This document shows positions 1 through 8,297 of a stretch of 64,000 nucleotides of DNA, piece after piece (within the stretch, counting starts at the first letter, position 1; every line of letters begins with the position of its first letter). The notes under the pieces are model-generated. The model was not told where the DNA came from and did not search any database. It saw only the letters and a program-made list of their open reading frames with translations. Source of the DNA: JBAYNW01 sp041678605 (lineage in GTDB: Bacteria; Cyanobacteriota; Vampirovibrionia; Gastranaerophilales; Gastranaerophilaceae). The DNA lies in contig JBAYNW010000004.1 of NCBI GenBank assembly GCA_041678605.1, positions 15,819 through 79,818 on the forward strand. Reading direction: 5' to 3'. Position numbers and translations under genes: made by a program.

Positions 1-1
1 T

Positions 2-511
2 GATTTGAGTTGTTTCTTTGATTCATCCGATTTAAAAACAATGGGTGATAAAATAGTTGCTTATTTTAGGGTTGCAAAAAATTGTGATACCACTAAACAT
101 GGCTGTTGGGCAGATATAAATTCACAATATATTGATGGAAGTGCTCCATCCAGTGGAAATGATTCTACTGGCCTCTATTACAGTTTTATAACGGCAGATG
201 GTATGGCAATTAATCTTTACGATGCATATCAAGGTTGTAGCAATGCTTCAAATGGTTTATTAAAAAAAGGGTGTATGAGTATTGTTAGAATTGATGTCAA
301 TGGGCTCAAAAAACCTAATGTTCAAGGTCGCGATATATTCACCCTTACGATTGATAATACACTAGGGCCTGTTTTATATCCTTACGGTGGGACTAAACTT
401 AATGCCTGGCAAAATAACTTGTGTAATTATGGATATAACGGCGGAACAGACAAATCTGGGAGTTCTTGTGCGGGACGCATCATAGACCAAGGTTGGCAGA
501 TGAACTATTGA
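2..511 (+). CDS. Type IV prepilin-like (pseudopilin) protein, 3' part
   Basis: The reading frame is open at the left window edge, so only the C-terminal ~169 residues are seen. The tail (CAGRIIDQGWQMNY) closely matches the tail of the complete prepilin-like protein at 16241-17143 (CAAKIMQDGWQIKS). Both also share a block rich in Gly, Asn and Tyr with paired cysteines and a VDxNGxKxPN-like segment. This is the globular C-terminal domain of a secreted, pilin-like surface protein whose hydrophobic N-terminal helix lies outside the window. The target surface or function is unknown. Followed by a short AT-rich gap and then the convergent DnaJ-like gene. Confidence 0.65.
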   Translation, partial: DLSCFFDSSDLKTMGDKIVAYFRVAKNCDTTKHGCWADINSQYIDGSAPSSGNDSTGLYYSFITADGMAINLYDAYQGCSNASNGLLKKGCMSIVRIDVNGLKKPNVQGRDIFTLTIDNTLGPVLYPYGGTKLNAWQNNLCNYGYNGGTDKSGSSCAGRIIDQGWQMNY

Positions 512-594
512 AGTAGAAAAAGAGGAAAGAAACTTAAACTTTGCCTCTCTGCGTCTTTGCATCTAAAAAGCCATACATACATTTCTCTAGCCTT

Positions 595-1644
595 TCAACT
601 TTTTTCTAATTCGGCCAGTTTTTTATATAGTTCGACTTCTTTGTCGGACAGCTTTTTAGGGATTGCGATTTTTATTTTCGCTTTCAAGTCGCCGAAACCA
701 CCGTCTTTTTTGGGTAAACCGAGTGATTTCAGCCTCAGAGTTCCGGAAGAAGTTCCGGCCGGAATTTTTATCCCGATGTTTCCGTGAAGAGTTTTAATGT
801 CTTTTTTACAGCCCAAAACAGCCTGAGATGGCGTAATCTCAACCTCTTTTGTTAAATTCACACCCTCAACCTGATATTCTGAGTCTTTAATGTTAATTTT
901 GAAATACAAATCGCCCTTGTTTCCACGGTTGTCGGTTTTCCCTTCTCCTTTTAGACGAATTTTCTGCCCCTCTTTTACTTCCGGCGGCAATTTTACATTC
1001 ACCGATTTTTGCTCTGAAACTATTCCTGTTCCGCCACAGTGAGAGCAAAATCCTCCGCTTTGAGAACAATATGGGCATTTCTCCAAAACTTTAAACCGAA
1101 CTAAAATGGGTTTTTTGCTGAATAAATCTTTGGCACTTACATTCAAAGTCTGATTTATATCCAAATCAGCCGGCCTTGCTTGAGGAGCCTGCCGGGGCTG
1201 TCTTTGAGCCTGCCCGAAATCAAAATTCTCGTACATATTGCTTCTGCGTGAGCTTGATTGTCTTGTTTGACGCCCTTGACCTGACATCATATCGCCAAAA
1301 AGTGAACCAAAAAAGTCGGAAAATCCCCCTAAGTCCTCAAACCCGAAACTTTGAGTTGTACCGCCTTGCCCAAAATTGAAGTTGAAATTTTCATAACCCG
1401 GAGGCGGTGTGAAATTGGCTCCATCTTGCCAGTTTGCACCCAAACTGTCATACCTTTGGCGTTTCGTTTTGTCAGACAAAACTTCATAAGCTTCGTTCAG
1501 GTCTTTGAACTTTTGTTCGGCCTCGTTTGTTTTGTTTACATCAGGGTGAAATTTTCTTGCAAGCTTGCGATAGGCTGATTTAATTTCAGCCGCCGTCGCT
1601 TCGCGTTTAACGCCCAGAATTTCGTAGTAGTCCTTGTATTGCAT
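595..1644 (-). CDS. DnaJ-like co-chaperone with a reduced zinc-finger
   Basis: N-terminal J domain (YKDYYEILGV, HPD motif in RKFHPDVN) that would stimulate a DnaK ATPase. It is followed by a Gly/Phe-rich stretch (about residues 80-125), a Gln/Arg-rich linker and a DnaJ C-terminal substrate-binding region. The central cysteine region holds only CPYC and CSHCGGTG, i.e. two CxxC motifs instead of the four CxxCxGxG repeats of classical DnaJ, so at most one zinc site. The ATG at 1644 is preferred over one 18 bp upstream. It begins directly at the J domain and sits 6 bp downstream of a TATTAT -10-like box, fitting the leaderless pattern of this window. Divergent from purS. Confidence 0.85.
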   Translation of the reverse strand: MQYKDYYEILGVKREATAAEIKSAYRKLARKFHPDVNKTNEAEQKFKDLNEAYEVLSDKTKRQRYDSLGANWQDGANFTPPPGYENFNFNFGQGGTTQSFGFEDLGGFSDFFGSLFGDMMSGQGRQTRQSSSRRSNMYENFDFGQAQRQPRQAPQARPADLDINQTLNVSAKDLFSKKPILVRFKVLEKCPYCSQSGGFCSHCGGTGIVSEQKSVNVKLPPEVKEGQKIRLKGEGKTDNRGNKGDLYFKINIKDSEYQVEGVNLTKEVEITPSQAVLGCKKDIKTLHGNIGIKIPAGTSSGTLRLKSLGLPKKDGGFGDLKAKIKIAIPKKLSDKEVELYKKLAELEKS

Positions 1645-1704
1645 AATATTATAATAATACAAAAATTCACAGTTTAGGGAATAATTAATTATTTTTTTAT
1701 ATGT

Positions 1705-1716
1705 TAAAATAGTTTT
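1705..1716 (+). promoter_or_regulatory. Extended -10 box 6 bp before the purS ATG (leaderless promoter)
   Basis: TG-T-TAAAAT (TG at 1702-1703, hexamer 1705-1710) followed by six bases and the ATG at 1717. With a usual -10 to start-site distance of about 7 bp, transcription would begin at or within a base or two of the start codon. No Shine-Dalgarno sequence precedes purS. Confidence 0.5.
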
Positions 1717-1980
1717 ATGAAGAAATTTAGTGCAAAAGTTGTCGTCAAAATGAAACCGAATATCAAAGACGTTAAGGGCCTGACTTTGAAACGTGCGGTT
1801 GAAAGCTTTATTCCGATTGAAAATCTTTCATGTAACGTTGGCGGTTACTATTTTTTTAAATTTAGTGCAAATAACGAGATTGAGGCATTAAAGACGGTCG
1901 AAAAAATTGCACGGGAAATTTTGTCAAATGAGGTTATTGAAACCTACGAGATTAGGACCTTAGAAGAGATTTATGAATAG
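1717..1980 (+). CDS. purS: Phosphoribosylformylglycinamidine synthase subunit PurS
   Basis: An 87-residue protein of the small PurS family, the bridging subunit of the FGAM synthase complex (PurS-PurQ-PurL), fourth step of de novo purine synthesis. The FSAKVVVKMKPNIKDVKG start, the GLTLKRAVES helix and the ETYEIRTLEE end are typical of PurS. Gene order purS-purQ-purL with 8 bp overlap into purQ confirms it. The start lacks a ribosome-binding site and lies 6 bp after an extended -10 box, so it is probably read from a leaderless message. Confidence 0.93.
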   Translation: MKKFSAKVVVKMKPNIKDVKGLTLKRAVESFIPIENLSCNVGGYYFFKFSANNEIEALKTVEKIAREILSNEVIETYEIRTLEEIYE

Positions 1981-2575
1981 TTTAAAAGTTGGGATAATTG
2001 TATTTTTGGGGACAAATTGTGAGCAGGATACCAGGCGTGCCTGTGAATTTTTTGGCTGGGATGCCGAATACATAAGGCAGGATGATAAAATCGAAAAAAA
2101 ATATGATTTAATTTTTATTCCGGGCGGTTTTTCTTATGGCGATCATATTTCGTCGGGGAGGATTGCAAAATTGTCACCGGCCGTCAAATCTTTGCCGGTC
2201 GGAAAAACAATGATTGTGGGAATTTGTAACGGGTTTCAAATCCTTTGTGAGGCTAAATTGCTCTCAGGGGCTTTGCTCGACAACCAAAATATAAAATTTA
2301 TTTCAAAAGTTGCCGATTTGGATTTTTGCAATGAACAGATTTCGCTCCCGATTGCACACCATCAGGGAAATTACACGGACGATAATATTGACAAAAATCA
2401 GATATTAATGACCTACCAAAATAATGAAAACGGCTCCGATATGTCTATTGCCGGAATTTATGACAGAAAAAACAAAATAATCGGGATGATGCCGCATCCT
2501 GAGCGGGCGATTTGGGACGAATTGGGACTGACTGACGGCAGAAAGGTGTTTGAGTTTGTTAAAAACCAAATTTAA
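1973..2575 (+). CDS. purQ: Phosphoribosylformylglycinamidine synthase glutaminase subunit PurQ
   Basis: Class I glutamine amidotransferase that supplies ammonia to PurL. Visible are the GTNCEQDT start, the GGFSYGDHISSG oxyanion/ammonia region (about 51-62), the nucleophile Cys85 in VGICNGFQIL, HHQGNY and the catalytic His/Glu in PHPERA. At 200 residues it is slightly shorter than the usual ~220-227. It overlaps purS by 8 bp and purL by about 20 bp, so the three are translationally coupled. Confidence 0.95.
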   Translation: MNSLKVGIIVFLGTNCEQDTRRACEFFGWDAEYIRQDDKIEKKYDLIFIPGGFSYGDHISSGRIAKLSPAVKSLPVGKTMIVGICNGFQILCEAKLLSGALLDNQNIKFISKVADLDFCNEQISLPIAHHQGNYTDDNIDKNQILMTYQNNENGSDMSIAGIYDRKNKIIGMMPHPERAIWDELGLTDGRKVFEFVKNQI

Positions 2576-4139
2576 TTGTTTTATAACCGAAAACGAGTTT
2601 GAATACGTTAAAAATAAGTTGGGCCGCGAACCCAACGATTTCGAGCTGTACCTTTTCAGTGCTGCGTATTCCGAACACTGCTCCTATAAACATTCAAGAG
2701 AACTTCTAAAACTTTTGCCGCGGGAGGGGGCAATTTTTCCGCATGAAAATGCAGGCGGAATTGAAATCGGCGAACACGCCATTCTTTTCAAAATGGAATC
2801 CCACAATCACCCTTGTGCGGTTGAGCCGTTTAATGGTGCGGCAACGGGAGTCGGCGGGATTATAAGGGATGTTTTGGCTATGAACGCCCGTCCGATAGCC
2901 CTTTGTAATTCACTGAAATTTGGGACAAATAAGAAATTTTTGAATGGTGTAGTTGAAGGAATTTCTGTCTATGGAAACTCAATCGGCACTCCGACTGTTT
3001 CGACAGAAGTTTTGCTTGATGATTGTTTCAGCGAAAATCCGCTTGTTAACGTCACGGCAATCGGCTTGGCTAAAAAATCCGATATATTGACATCAAACAC
3101 AGCAAAAGGCGGCTTGAAATTGGTTCTGGTTGGCTCTGCTACGATGCGTGACGGTATGGGAGGGGCTGCATTTGCTTCAAAAAAACTTTCCGACGAAAAA
3201 GCAGAAGATAAAATTTCAATTCAAATTGCCAACCCTTTTGAGAAAAAAAAGTTAATAGAAGCGTGTTTGGATATTTTCTCAAAAAAACTGGTTGTATCCT
3301 GTCAGGATTGCGGAGCAGCAGGTATTTTATCCTCGACAAGCGAAGTGGCGTACAAAAGCAATTGCGGGGTCGAAATCGACCTTAGCAAAATCCACATAGG
3401 CGATAAATCAATCAGGGACTTTGAAATAATGCTCTCTGAAACTCAAGAGAGAATGCTTTTTGTGGTTGAAGAAGAAAAAATTCCTGAAATCGCACGAATT
3501 TTGACAAAATTTCAGCTTGAATACTCAATTATCGGCGAAACAATCCAAAATAAAAAGTATTTAGTGAAAAATGGGGATAAAATTTTAGCGGATTTGCCGA
3601 CGGAGTTACTGGTAACTCCGCCAAAAGTAGAACTTAATTTTGGGGGAACGAATAATGTTGTCGGGCAGGTATGTCCGACCTACTCTTCACCTTTCACCCT
3701 TCACTCCTCACTTATTTATGAACAATATGACCATACAGTCGGTGCAAGAACGCAATATCAGCCCGCTGCTAACCCTCAATTCAATTCACTTTGGATTTGG
3801 GAGGAAAATTGTTTTCTGGGAGTTTATACTTTTTCTGCCGTAATTCAAGAGAGGCCGTTTGAAGAGGTTTATGAAGCGATTTTGGCTGCGTCAAAATCGC
3901 TTCATAAGCAAGGATTTGAGCCTGCGGGAATTACAAATTGTCTTAATTTTGCAAATCCGGAAATTCCGCCTACAATGCATGAATTTAAAGAAACAATTTT
4001 GGCTATAAAAAAGGCCTGCGAGGAGCTGAAAATTCCGGTTTGCTCGGGCAATGTGTCATTTTACAATGAGTATTCAGGCGGAAAAATCAAAAACACGCCG
4101 ACGTTTACAATGCTGGGGATTAAGTATTCAAAGAGCTAA
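2556..4139 (+). CDS. purL: Phosphoribosylformylglycinamidine synthase PurL, lacking the last domain
   Basis: Synthase subunit that converts FGAR to FGAM with ATP. FSAAYSEHCSYKHSR, the MESHNHPCAVEPFNGAATG substrate region and GGIIRDVLAMNARPIA are intact. The second half (YEQYDHTVGARTQ onward) ends at NTPTFTMLGIKYSKS. In standard small PurL (about 600-740 residues) a C-terminal AIRS-C type domain follows; here the stop comes before it. No N-terminal ATG exists. The TTG at 2556 follows GAAAGGTG at good spacing and is preferred over the TTG at 2550. The linker between the halves contains an in-frame palindromic repeat plus CTTCACC-type repeats (3660-3710). Its 3' end overlaps convergent tlyA by 20 bp. 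Confidence 0.88.
   Translation: MLKTKFNCFITENEFEYVKNKLGREPNDFELYLFSAAYSEHCSYKHSRELLKLLPREGAIFPHENAGGIEIGEHAILFKMESHNHPCAVEPFNGAATGVGGIIRDVLAMNARPIALCNSLKFGTNKKFLNGVVEGISVYGNSIGTPTVSTEVLLDDCFSENPLVNVTAIGLAKKSDILTSNTAKGGLKLVLVGSATMRDGMGGAAFASKKLSDEKAEDKISIQIANPFEKKKLIEACLDIFSKKLVVSCQDCGAAGILSSTSEVAYKSNCGVEIDLSKIHIGDKSIRDFEIMLSETQERMLFVVEEEKIPEIARILTKFQLEYSIIGETIQNKKYLVKNGDKILADLPTELLVTPPKVELNFGGTNNVVGQVCPTYSSPFTLHSSLIYEQYDHTVGARTQYQPAANPQFNSLWIWEENCFLGVYTFSAVIQERPFEEVYEAILAASKSLHKQGFEPAGITNCLNFANPEIPPTMHEFKETILAIKKACEELKIPVCSGNVSFYNEYSGGKIKNTPTFTMLGIKYSKS
3660..3710 (+). repeat. GTAGG-type palindrome and CTTCAC repeats inside purL
   Basis: GTCGG-N10-CCGAC (3660-3679) followed by CTAC is, on the other strand, a GTAGG-led palindrome like those at 11211, 30441 and 32244. 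It is followed by a degenerate tandem of CTTCACC/TTTCACC units up to about 3710. The segment is in frame and encodes the poorly conserved linker VVGQVCPTYSSPFTLHSS between the two halves of PurL. Confidence 0.6.
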
Positions 4140-4932
4140 AAGCATTATCAACAACTTCTTGCACGGAAAAGTCTTTTGCGTCACCTTTTGTCGCAAGATG
4201 AAGCAAGTATTCAATATTCCCCGATGGCCCCTTAATTGAGGAAAAAGTCAAATCTAACACTTTATAGGCAAGATTTTGGGCAAATTCTATCACACGATTT
4301 ATTACATTGACATGAACTTTTTTATCTTTTACCACTCCGCCTTTATCGACAAGGTCTTTGCCTGCTTCAAACTGGGGTTTGATAAGGCAAATAAGTTCGT
4401 GAAAATCGGGGTTTAAAAGTTTTTTCAGGTTTGGCAAAACTTTTTCGATTGAAATAAACGACAAATCCATCACAAGCAAGTCGGCGACCTCGTCATCTTG
4501 AGAATAAATATCGCTAAATCCGCAGTTTTTAATGTTTGTACGTTCAATCACCTTAACTCGTCCGTCACTTCTGATTTTCCAGGCCAATTGTCCGTATCCG
4601 ACGTCAACGGCATAAATTTTTTTCGCTCCGTTCTGCAATAAACAGTCTGAAAATCCGCCGGTTGAGGCTCCTGCATCTAAGCAAATTCTGTCTTTAATTT
4701 TTACCTCAAAGGTTTTGAGTGCTTTTTCAAGTTTAAATCCGCCCCTTGAAACATAAGGCATTGTTTTTACTTCAACTTCAAGTTTTTTCTCAGGGTCAAT
4801 TTGAAATCCTGATTTTGTGATAACCTCGTCGTTAATTTTTACACTTCCGGACAAAATTGCGGCGGACGCTTTGCTTTTGTTGTCAAAGTAACCCAAATCA
4901 AAGAGAATTTTGTCTAATCTTTCCTTTTTCAA
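4120..4932 (-). CDS. tlyA: TlyA family rRNA 2'-O-methyltransferase (hemolysin A-like)
   Basis: 270 residues. An N-terminal S4 RNA-binding domain (ERLDKILFDLGYFDNKSKA, residues ~4-60) is followed by an FtsJ-like SAM methyltransferase domain with motif I DAGASTGGFSD and LLVMDLSFIS. Members methylate ribosomal RNA 2'-hydroxyls; the haemolysin name is historical. The start overlaps the tatD stop by 4 bp (ATGA), so the gene is translationally coupled in the leftward operon with tatD and a glycosyltransferase. The 3' end overlaps purL by 20 bp, tail to tail. Confidence 0.9.
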   Translation of the reverse strand: MKKERLDKILFDLGYFDNKSKASAAILSGSVKINDEVITKSGFQIDPEKKLEVEVKTMPYVSRGGFKLEKALKTFEVKIKDRICLDAGASTGGFSDCLLQNGAKKIYAVDVGYGQLAWKIRSDGRVKVIERTNIKNCGFSDIYSQDDEVADLLVMDLSFISIEKVLPNLKKLLNPDFHELICLIKPQFEAGKDLVDKGGVVKDKKVHVNVINRVIEFAQNLAYKVLDLTFSSIKGPSGNIEYLLHLATKGDAKDFSVQEVVDNAFSSLNT

Positions 4933-5702
4933 ATCCCAAAAACCTTTCTTGCATTTTGAGTTGTGGACTCAGCGACTTCATTAAACGAAATCCCCCTCAA
5001 TTGTGCGATTTTTTCAGCCGCAAATTTTACGTAAGCCGGTTCATTCCTCTCTCCCCGGTGAGGTTCCGGCGTCAGAAAAGGAGCATCTGTTTCAAGCAAA
5101 AGATATTCGAGCGGAATTTTTTGGGCGATTTCGTGAACTTTTTTGGCGTTCTTAAAGGTTACTACCCCGCCCAGTGCAATATAAAACCCACTTTTAATAC
5201 ACTCATTTGCAAATTCCAAACTCCCCGAAAAACAGTGCATAATAACGGGAATTTCGCCATTAATATTTTCCGTCAAAATGTCAAAGCAATCTTTATGTGC
5301 TTCCCTGTCATGGATTATGAGGGGCTTTTTTAAAGACTTTGCAATTTCTATCTGCTTTAAAAAAGCCCTTTTTTGCTCGTCAATAAATGTTTTATCCCAA
5401 TGATAATCAAGCCCGCATTCGCCGATTGCAACAACTTTTTTATCACCGGCAAGCTGAATAATCTTATCAAAATCTTCGTCCTTTGCATCTTTTGCCTCTG
5501 TCGGATGAATTCCCAAGGCACAGTAAACATTTTCATATTTGTTGGAAACTTCAATAACTTTTTCAAAAGAATTTCTGTCAACGGAAGGGACAATTATTTT
5601 TTCAACGCCAAAACTTTGGGCATTTGAAACAACCGCATCTAAATCCTCAAATTCCGGCATATCTATGTGTGAATGAGTATCGACCAGCCCGTAAGTCTTC
5701 AT
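4929..5702 (-). CDS. TatD family metal-dependent deoxyribonuclease
   Basis: 257 residues, full length for the family. Metal ligands are visible in DTHSHID (HxH near the N-terminus), the Glu of GECGLDYHW, His of HDREAHKD, HCFSGS and Asp of LLLETDAPFLTPEPHRG, the classic TatD/YcfH/YabD signature. It acts as a cytoplasmic nuclease with a TIM-barrel fold; the exact substrate cannot be told from sequence. It overlaps the genes on both sides by 4 bp, so it is the middle member of a tightly packed operon. Confidence 0.93.
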   Translation of the reverse strand: MKTYGLVDTHSHIDMPEFEDLDAVVSNAQSFGVEKIIVPSVDRNSFEKVIEVSNKYENVYCALGIHPTEAKDAKDEDFDKIIQLAGDKKVVAIGECGLDYHWDKTFIDEQKRAFLKQIEIAKSLKKPLIIHDREAHKDCFDILTENINGEIPVIMHCFSGSLEFANECIKSGFYIALGGVVTFKNAKKVHEIAQKIPLEYLLLETDAPFLTPEPHRGERNEPAYVKFAAEKIAQLRGISFNEVAESTTQNARKVFGI

Positions 5703-7240
5703 TGAGAAATCTCTTCAATAACGCTGTTGTGGGTACTCGGGCTAAATCCTCTGCACGAATTCCACAAAAGAGTCGGAATGGCACTGTTGGGAGTATTTGC
5801 GAATTCTTTATTGCAAAAACCTTTGACCATGTTTGTTGAACCGTCGATATTGGGTTTGAAATTCGAACAACACTGGCAAATTTTTAATACAAACCCGTAA
5901 TCCGAGAGCTTTGTTGTTAATTCTGCTATTGCATCAACCATCCGGAGATGCGTGGAAGTCGTAAATTTCTTTTTCTTGAACATAAATCGAACCTTTGCCA
6001 GACCGTTTTCGGAGATTAATTCAAGTTTGCAGACGATATTATTTCTGCCGTCTGTTACAGCAACATCAACGGTCAATTTCTCTGTATTGGCGGCAAAATC
6101 TCTTTTCCCTGTAATTTTATTTTTAATTTTTCGGTAAAGCGGGAAGTTCTTAAAAATGTGGCCGAGTGAGTACAACGGGTACAAGAAAAGGTATATAAAA
6201 TCTTTTGAATACAATTTTGAATTCAAGAGGCTTATTGAAAATCCGAGGATAAGCACCACAAAAGAAATCAAAACCGTTGAAAAGTCGGCCATAAAATAAT
6301 ATTTATAAGCGTTTTGCAGTAAGTAAATGTAAATAAGGATTACCAGCAGTGCATTTGGCGTCAAAAGTGACATCACGTGTTCATTAAAGGCCAAGTTTTT
6401 TGTCCAAATCTGAGTAAAACAATTTTTAAACAAAGAAAGTCTGGCACTTAAAGAAGGGATTCTCAAATTGAACTCGTCAACATTTATATAGGTTTTTATG
6501 TTCGGGTTGAAAACGCATTTAAAACCTATTTTTGACAAAAGCAAGCTGTATTTTAATTCCGTATTTATGTTTTGGAAATCTATGCAGCCGATTTTTTCCA
6601 TCAAATCCTGACGCATAACCAGTATATCGGAATCTATTATTGTCGCTAAGCCCATCAGGGAGCGGCTCTTCTGAAGAAAATTTGTATAATATTTGTGGAA
6701 TGTAACTTTTATTTTTTGTCTTAAATTAAGATTTTCGCCTACAAGAATAGTGGAACCGCTTATGACCGGAGAATCAATGAGGGCGGAATTTATTGAGGAT
6801 AAAAAGTCTTTTTCTACATATCTTGAGGCATCTAAAAATACGTAGGCATTGCAGTTTTGAACGGCAGATAATTTTTCAAGCAAAATTGAAATGGCCTGAT
6901 CTTTGCCTACCGTGTCCTGATCCTTGATATTAAACACCTGAATAAAATTATCATTTACAAAAAGTTTCTCGGAATTATCACTGCAATTATCCAGAATGGC
7001 ATAGGTAGAAAAGCTTTCCATCGGAAAATCCTGAGTTTTCAGCTGTTTTACCAAATTTTCCAGACTGACTTCGTTGTTGTGCGAATATATAACGACGCAT
7101 AGATTATTTTTGTAGCCCATTGTATTGTATTTTTGCTGGATGCGAAACTTTCTGTCATTCAAATTTTTAACGGCCAAAACAAAAAAGCAGACCGAATAAA
7201 TTGCGACATAAATATATAACAGGTTTAAAATTAATTCCAT
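5699..7240 (-). CDS. Membrane-anchored family 2 glycosyltransferase with a Cys-containing C-terminal extension
   Basis: 513 residues. An N-terminal membrane helix (LLYIYVAIYSVCFFVLAV) precedes a GT-A glycosyltransferase domain with VVIYSHNNEVSLENLV, AILDNCSDNS and AYVFLDASRYVEKD. Two membrane helices follow (about residues 297-350), then a C-terminal cytoplasmic region of ~140 residues with CQCC, GFC and SCRG cysteines that I do not recognise. The architecture suggests synthesis of an extracellular or envelope polysaccharide at the inner membrane. The first gene of the operon with tatD and tlyA, overlapping tatD by 4 bp. Acceptor and sugar unknown. Confidence 0.75.
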   Translation of the reverse strand: MELILNLLYIYVAIYSVCFFVLAVKNLNDRKFRIQQKYNTMGYKNNLCVVIYSHNNEVSLENLVKQLKTQDFPMESFSTYAILDNCSDNSEKLFVNDNFIQVFNIKDQDTVGKDQAISILLEKLSAVQNCNAYVFLDASRYVEKDFLSSINSALIDSPVISGSTILVGENLNLRQKIKVTFHKYYTNFLQKSRSLMGLATIIDSDILVMRQDLMEKIGCIDFQNINTELKYSLLLSKIGFKCVFNPNIKTYINVDEFNLRIPSLSARLSLFKNCFTQIWTKNLAFNEHVMSLLTPNALLVILIYIYLLQNAYKYYFMADFSTVLISFVVLILGFSISLLNSKLYSKDFIYLFLYPLYSLGHIFKNFPLYRKIKNKITGKRDFAANTEKLTVDVAVTDGRNNIVCKLELISENGLAKVRFMFKKKKFTTSTHLRMVDAIAELTTKLSDYGFVLKICQCCSNFKPNIDGSTNMVKGFCNKEFANTPNSAIPTLLWNSCRGFSPSTHNSVIEEISQ

Positions 7241-7379
7241 ACCATACCCTCACTTAAAATTCTATTAGAAAACAAACATAAATTCCACAAAAAATTAAAA
7301 AATGTAATATTAATAAATATTTTGTATCCATGCCATAAAATTTATGAGATACTTAGAGATAGAAAATAAGGAGAGAAAA

Positions 7380-8297
7380 ATGACAGAATTTGTTTATATG
7401 GATGGAAAATACGTTGAAAAAGAAAAAGCTTCTCTTCCGGTTATGACGCATGCATTTTTATACGGAACATCTGTTTTCGAGGGAGTACGTGCTTATTATA
7501 ATCCCGAAGAAAAGCAGTTATACGCTTTCAGAGTTCCGGAACACTTTGAAAGACTGTTGAGAAGTGCAAAAATTATGCGTATGGACCCGAAAAACACAGT
7601 CAAAGAATTTTGTGAAATAACCAAAAAATTACTTCAAAAAAATAACTACACCCAAGATACTTACTTGAGGCCGACTTTGTACAAATCGGCACAAAAAATC
7701 GGCCCATCACTGATTAACAATCCCGATTCATTTTTAATATTTACCCTTCCGATGGGCGAATATATTGATATTTCAAAAGGTCTGAAAGTCTGCGTTTCAA
7801 ATTGGCGTAGGAACAGCGATAATGCAATTCCCCCACGTGCAAAGGTTTCAGGTGCTTATGCTAACACTGCTCTGATTATTTCCGATGCAAGATTGGCCGG
7901 ATTTGATGATGCGATTGCACTTTCCGAAGACGGAACCGTTACGGAAGGTTCGGCAATGAACCTGTTTCTGGTCATGGACGGAAAACTTGTTACAACAAAT
8001 ACAACCGACAATATTTTACAGGGGGTTACAAGAAACACGATTATACAACTGGCTAAAGAAGTTATGGGACTTGAAGTCGTGGAAAGGGTAATCGACAGAA
8101 CAGAGCTTTACGTCGCCGATGAGGCGTTTTACTGCGGAACAGGTGCCCAGGTAAGCCCGATTGTAAGTGTTGACAACAGAAATTTGGGCGACGGAAAAGT
8201 CGGCCCTATCTCTCTTAAATTACAAAAACTTTACTTTGACGTTGTCAAAGGCCGTGTTCCTGAATATAGAAAATGGTGTATGCCTATTTATGATTAG
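7380..8297 (+). CDS. ilvE: Branched-chain amino-acid aminotransferase
   Basis: Fold-type IV PLP enzyme that interconverts Val/Leu/Ile and their 2-oxo acids with glutamate/2-oxoglutarate. From the ATG at 7380, chosen because AAGGAG lies 6 bp upstream, the protein has 305 residues. Visible are GTSVFEGVRAYY, RPTLYKS, the PLP lysine Lys155 in PPRAKVSGAYAN, EGSAMNLF and the GTGAQVSPI phosphate-binding segment. An in-frame ATG at 7344 gives a 12-residue extension with no ribosome-binding site. The end overlaps the following MlaE-type gene by 8 bp. Confidence 0.93.
   Translation: MTEFVYMDGKYVEKEKASLPVMTHAFLYGTSVFEGVRAYYNPEEKQLYAFRVPEHFERLLRSAKIMRMDPKNTVKEFCEITKKLLQKNNYTQDTYLRPTLYKSAQKIGPSLINNPDSFLIFTLPMGEYIDISKGLKVCVSNWRRNSDNAIPPRAKVSGAYANTALIISDARLAGFDDAIALSEDGTVTEGSAMNLFLVMDGKLVTTNTTDNILQGVTRNTIIQLAKEVMGLEVVERVIDRTELYVADEAFYCGTGAQVSPIVSVDNRNLGDGKVGPISLKLQKLYFDVVKGRVPEYRKWCMPIYD

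Noticed and set aside
4140..4930. Possible frameshifted PurL C-terminus downstream of purL
   Set aside because: Plus-strand frames in this region carry no PurL motifs, and the minus strand is fully accounted for by tlyA.
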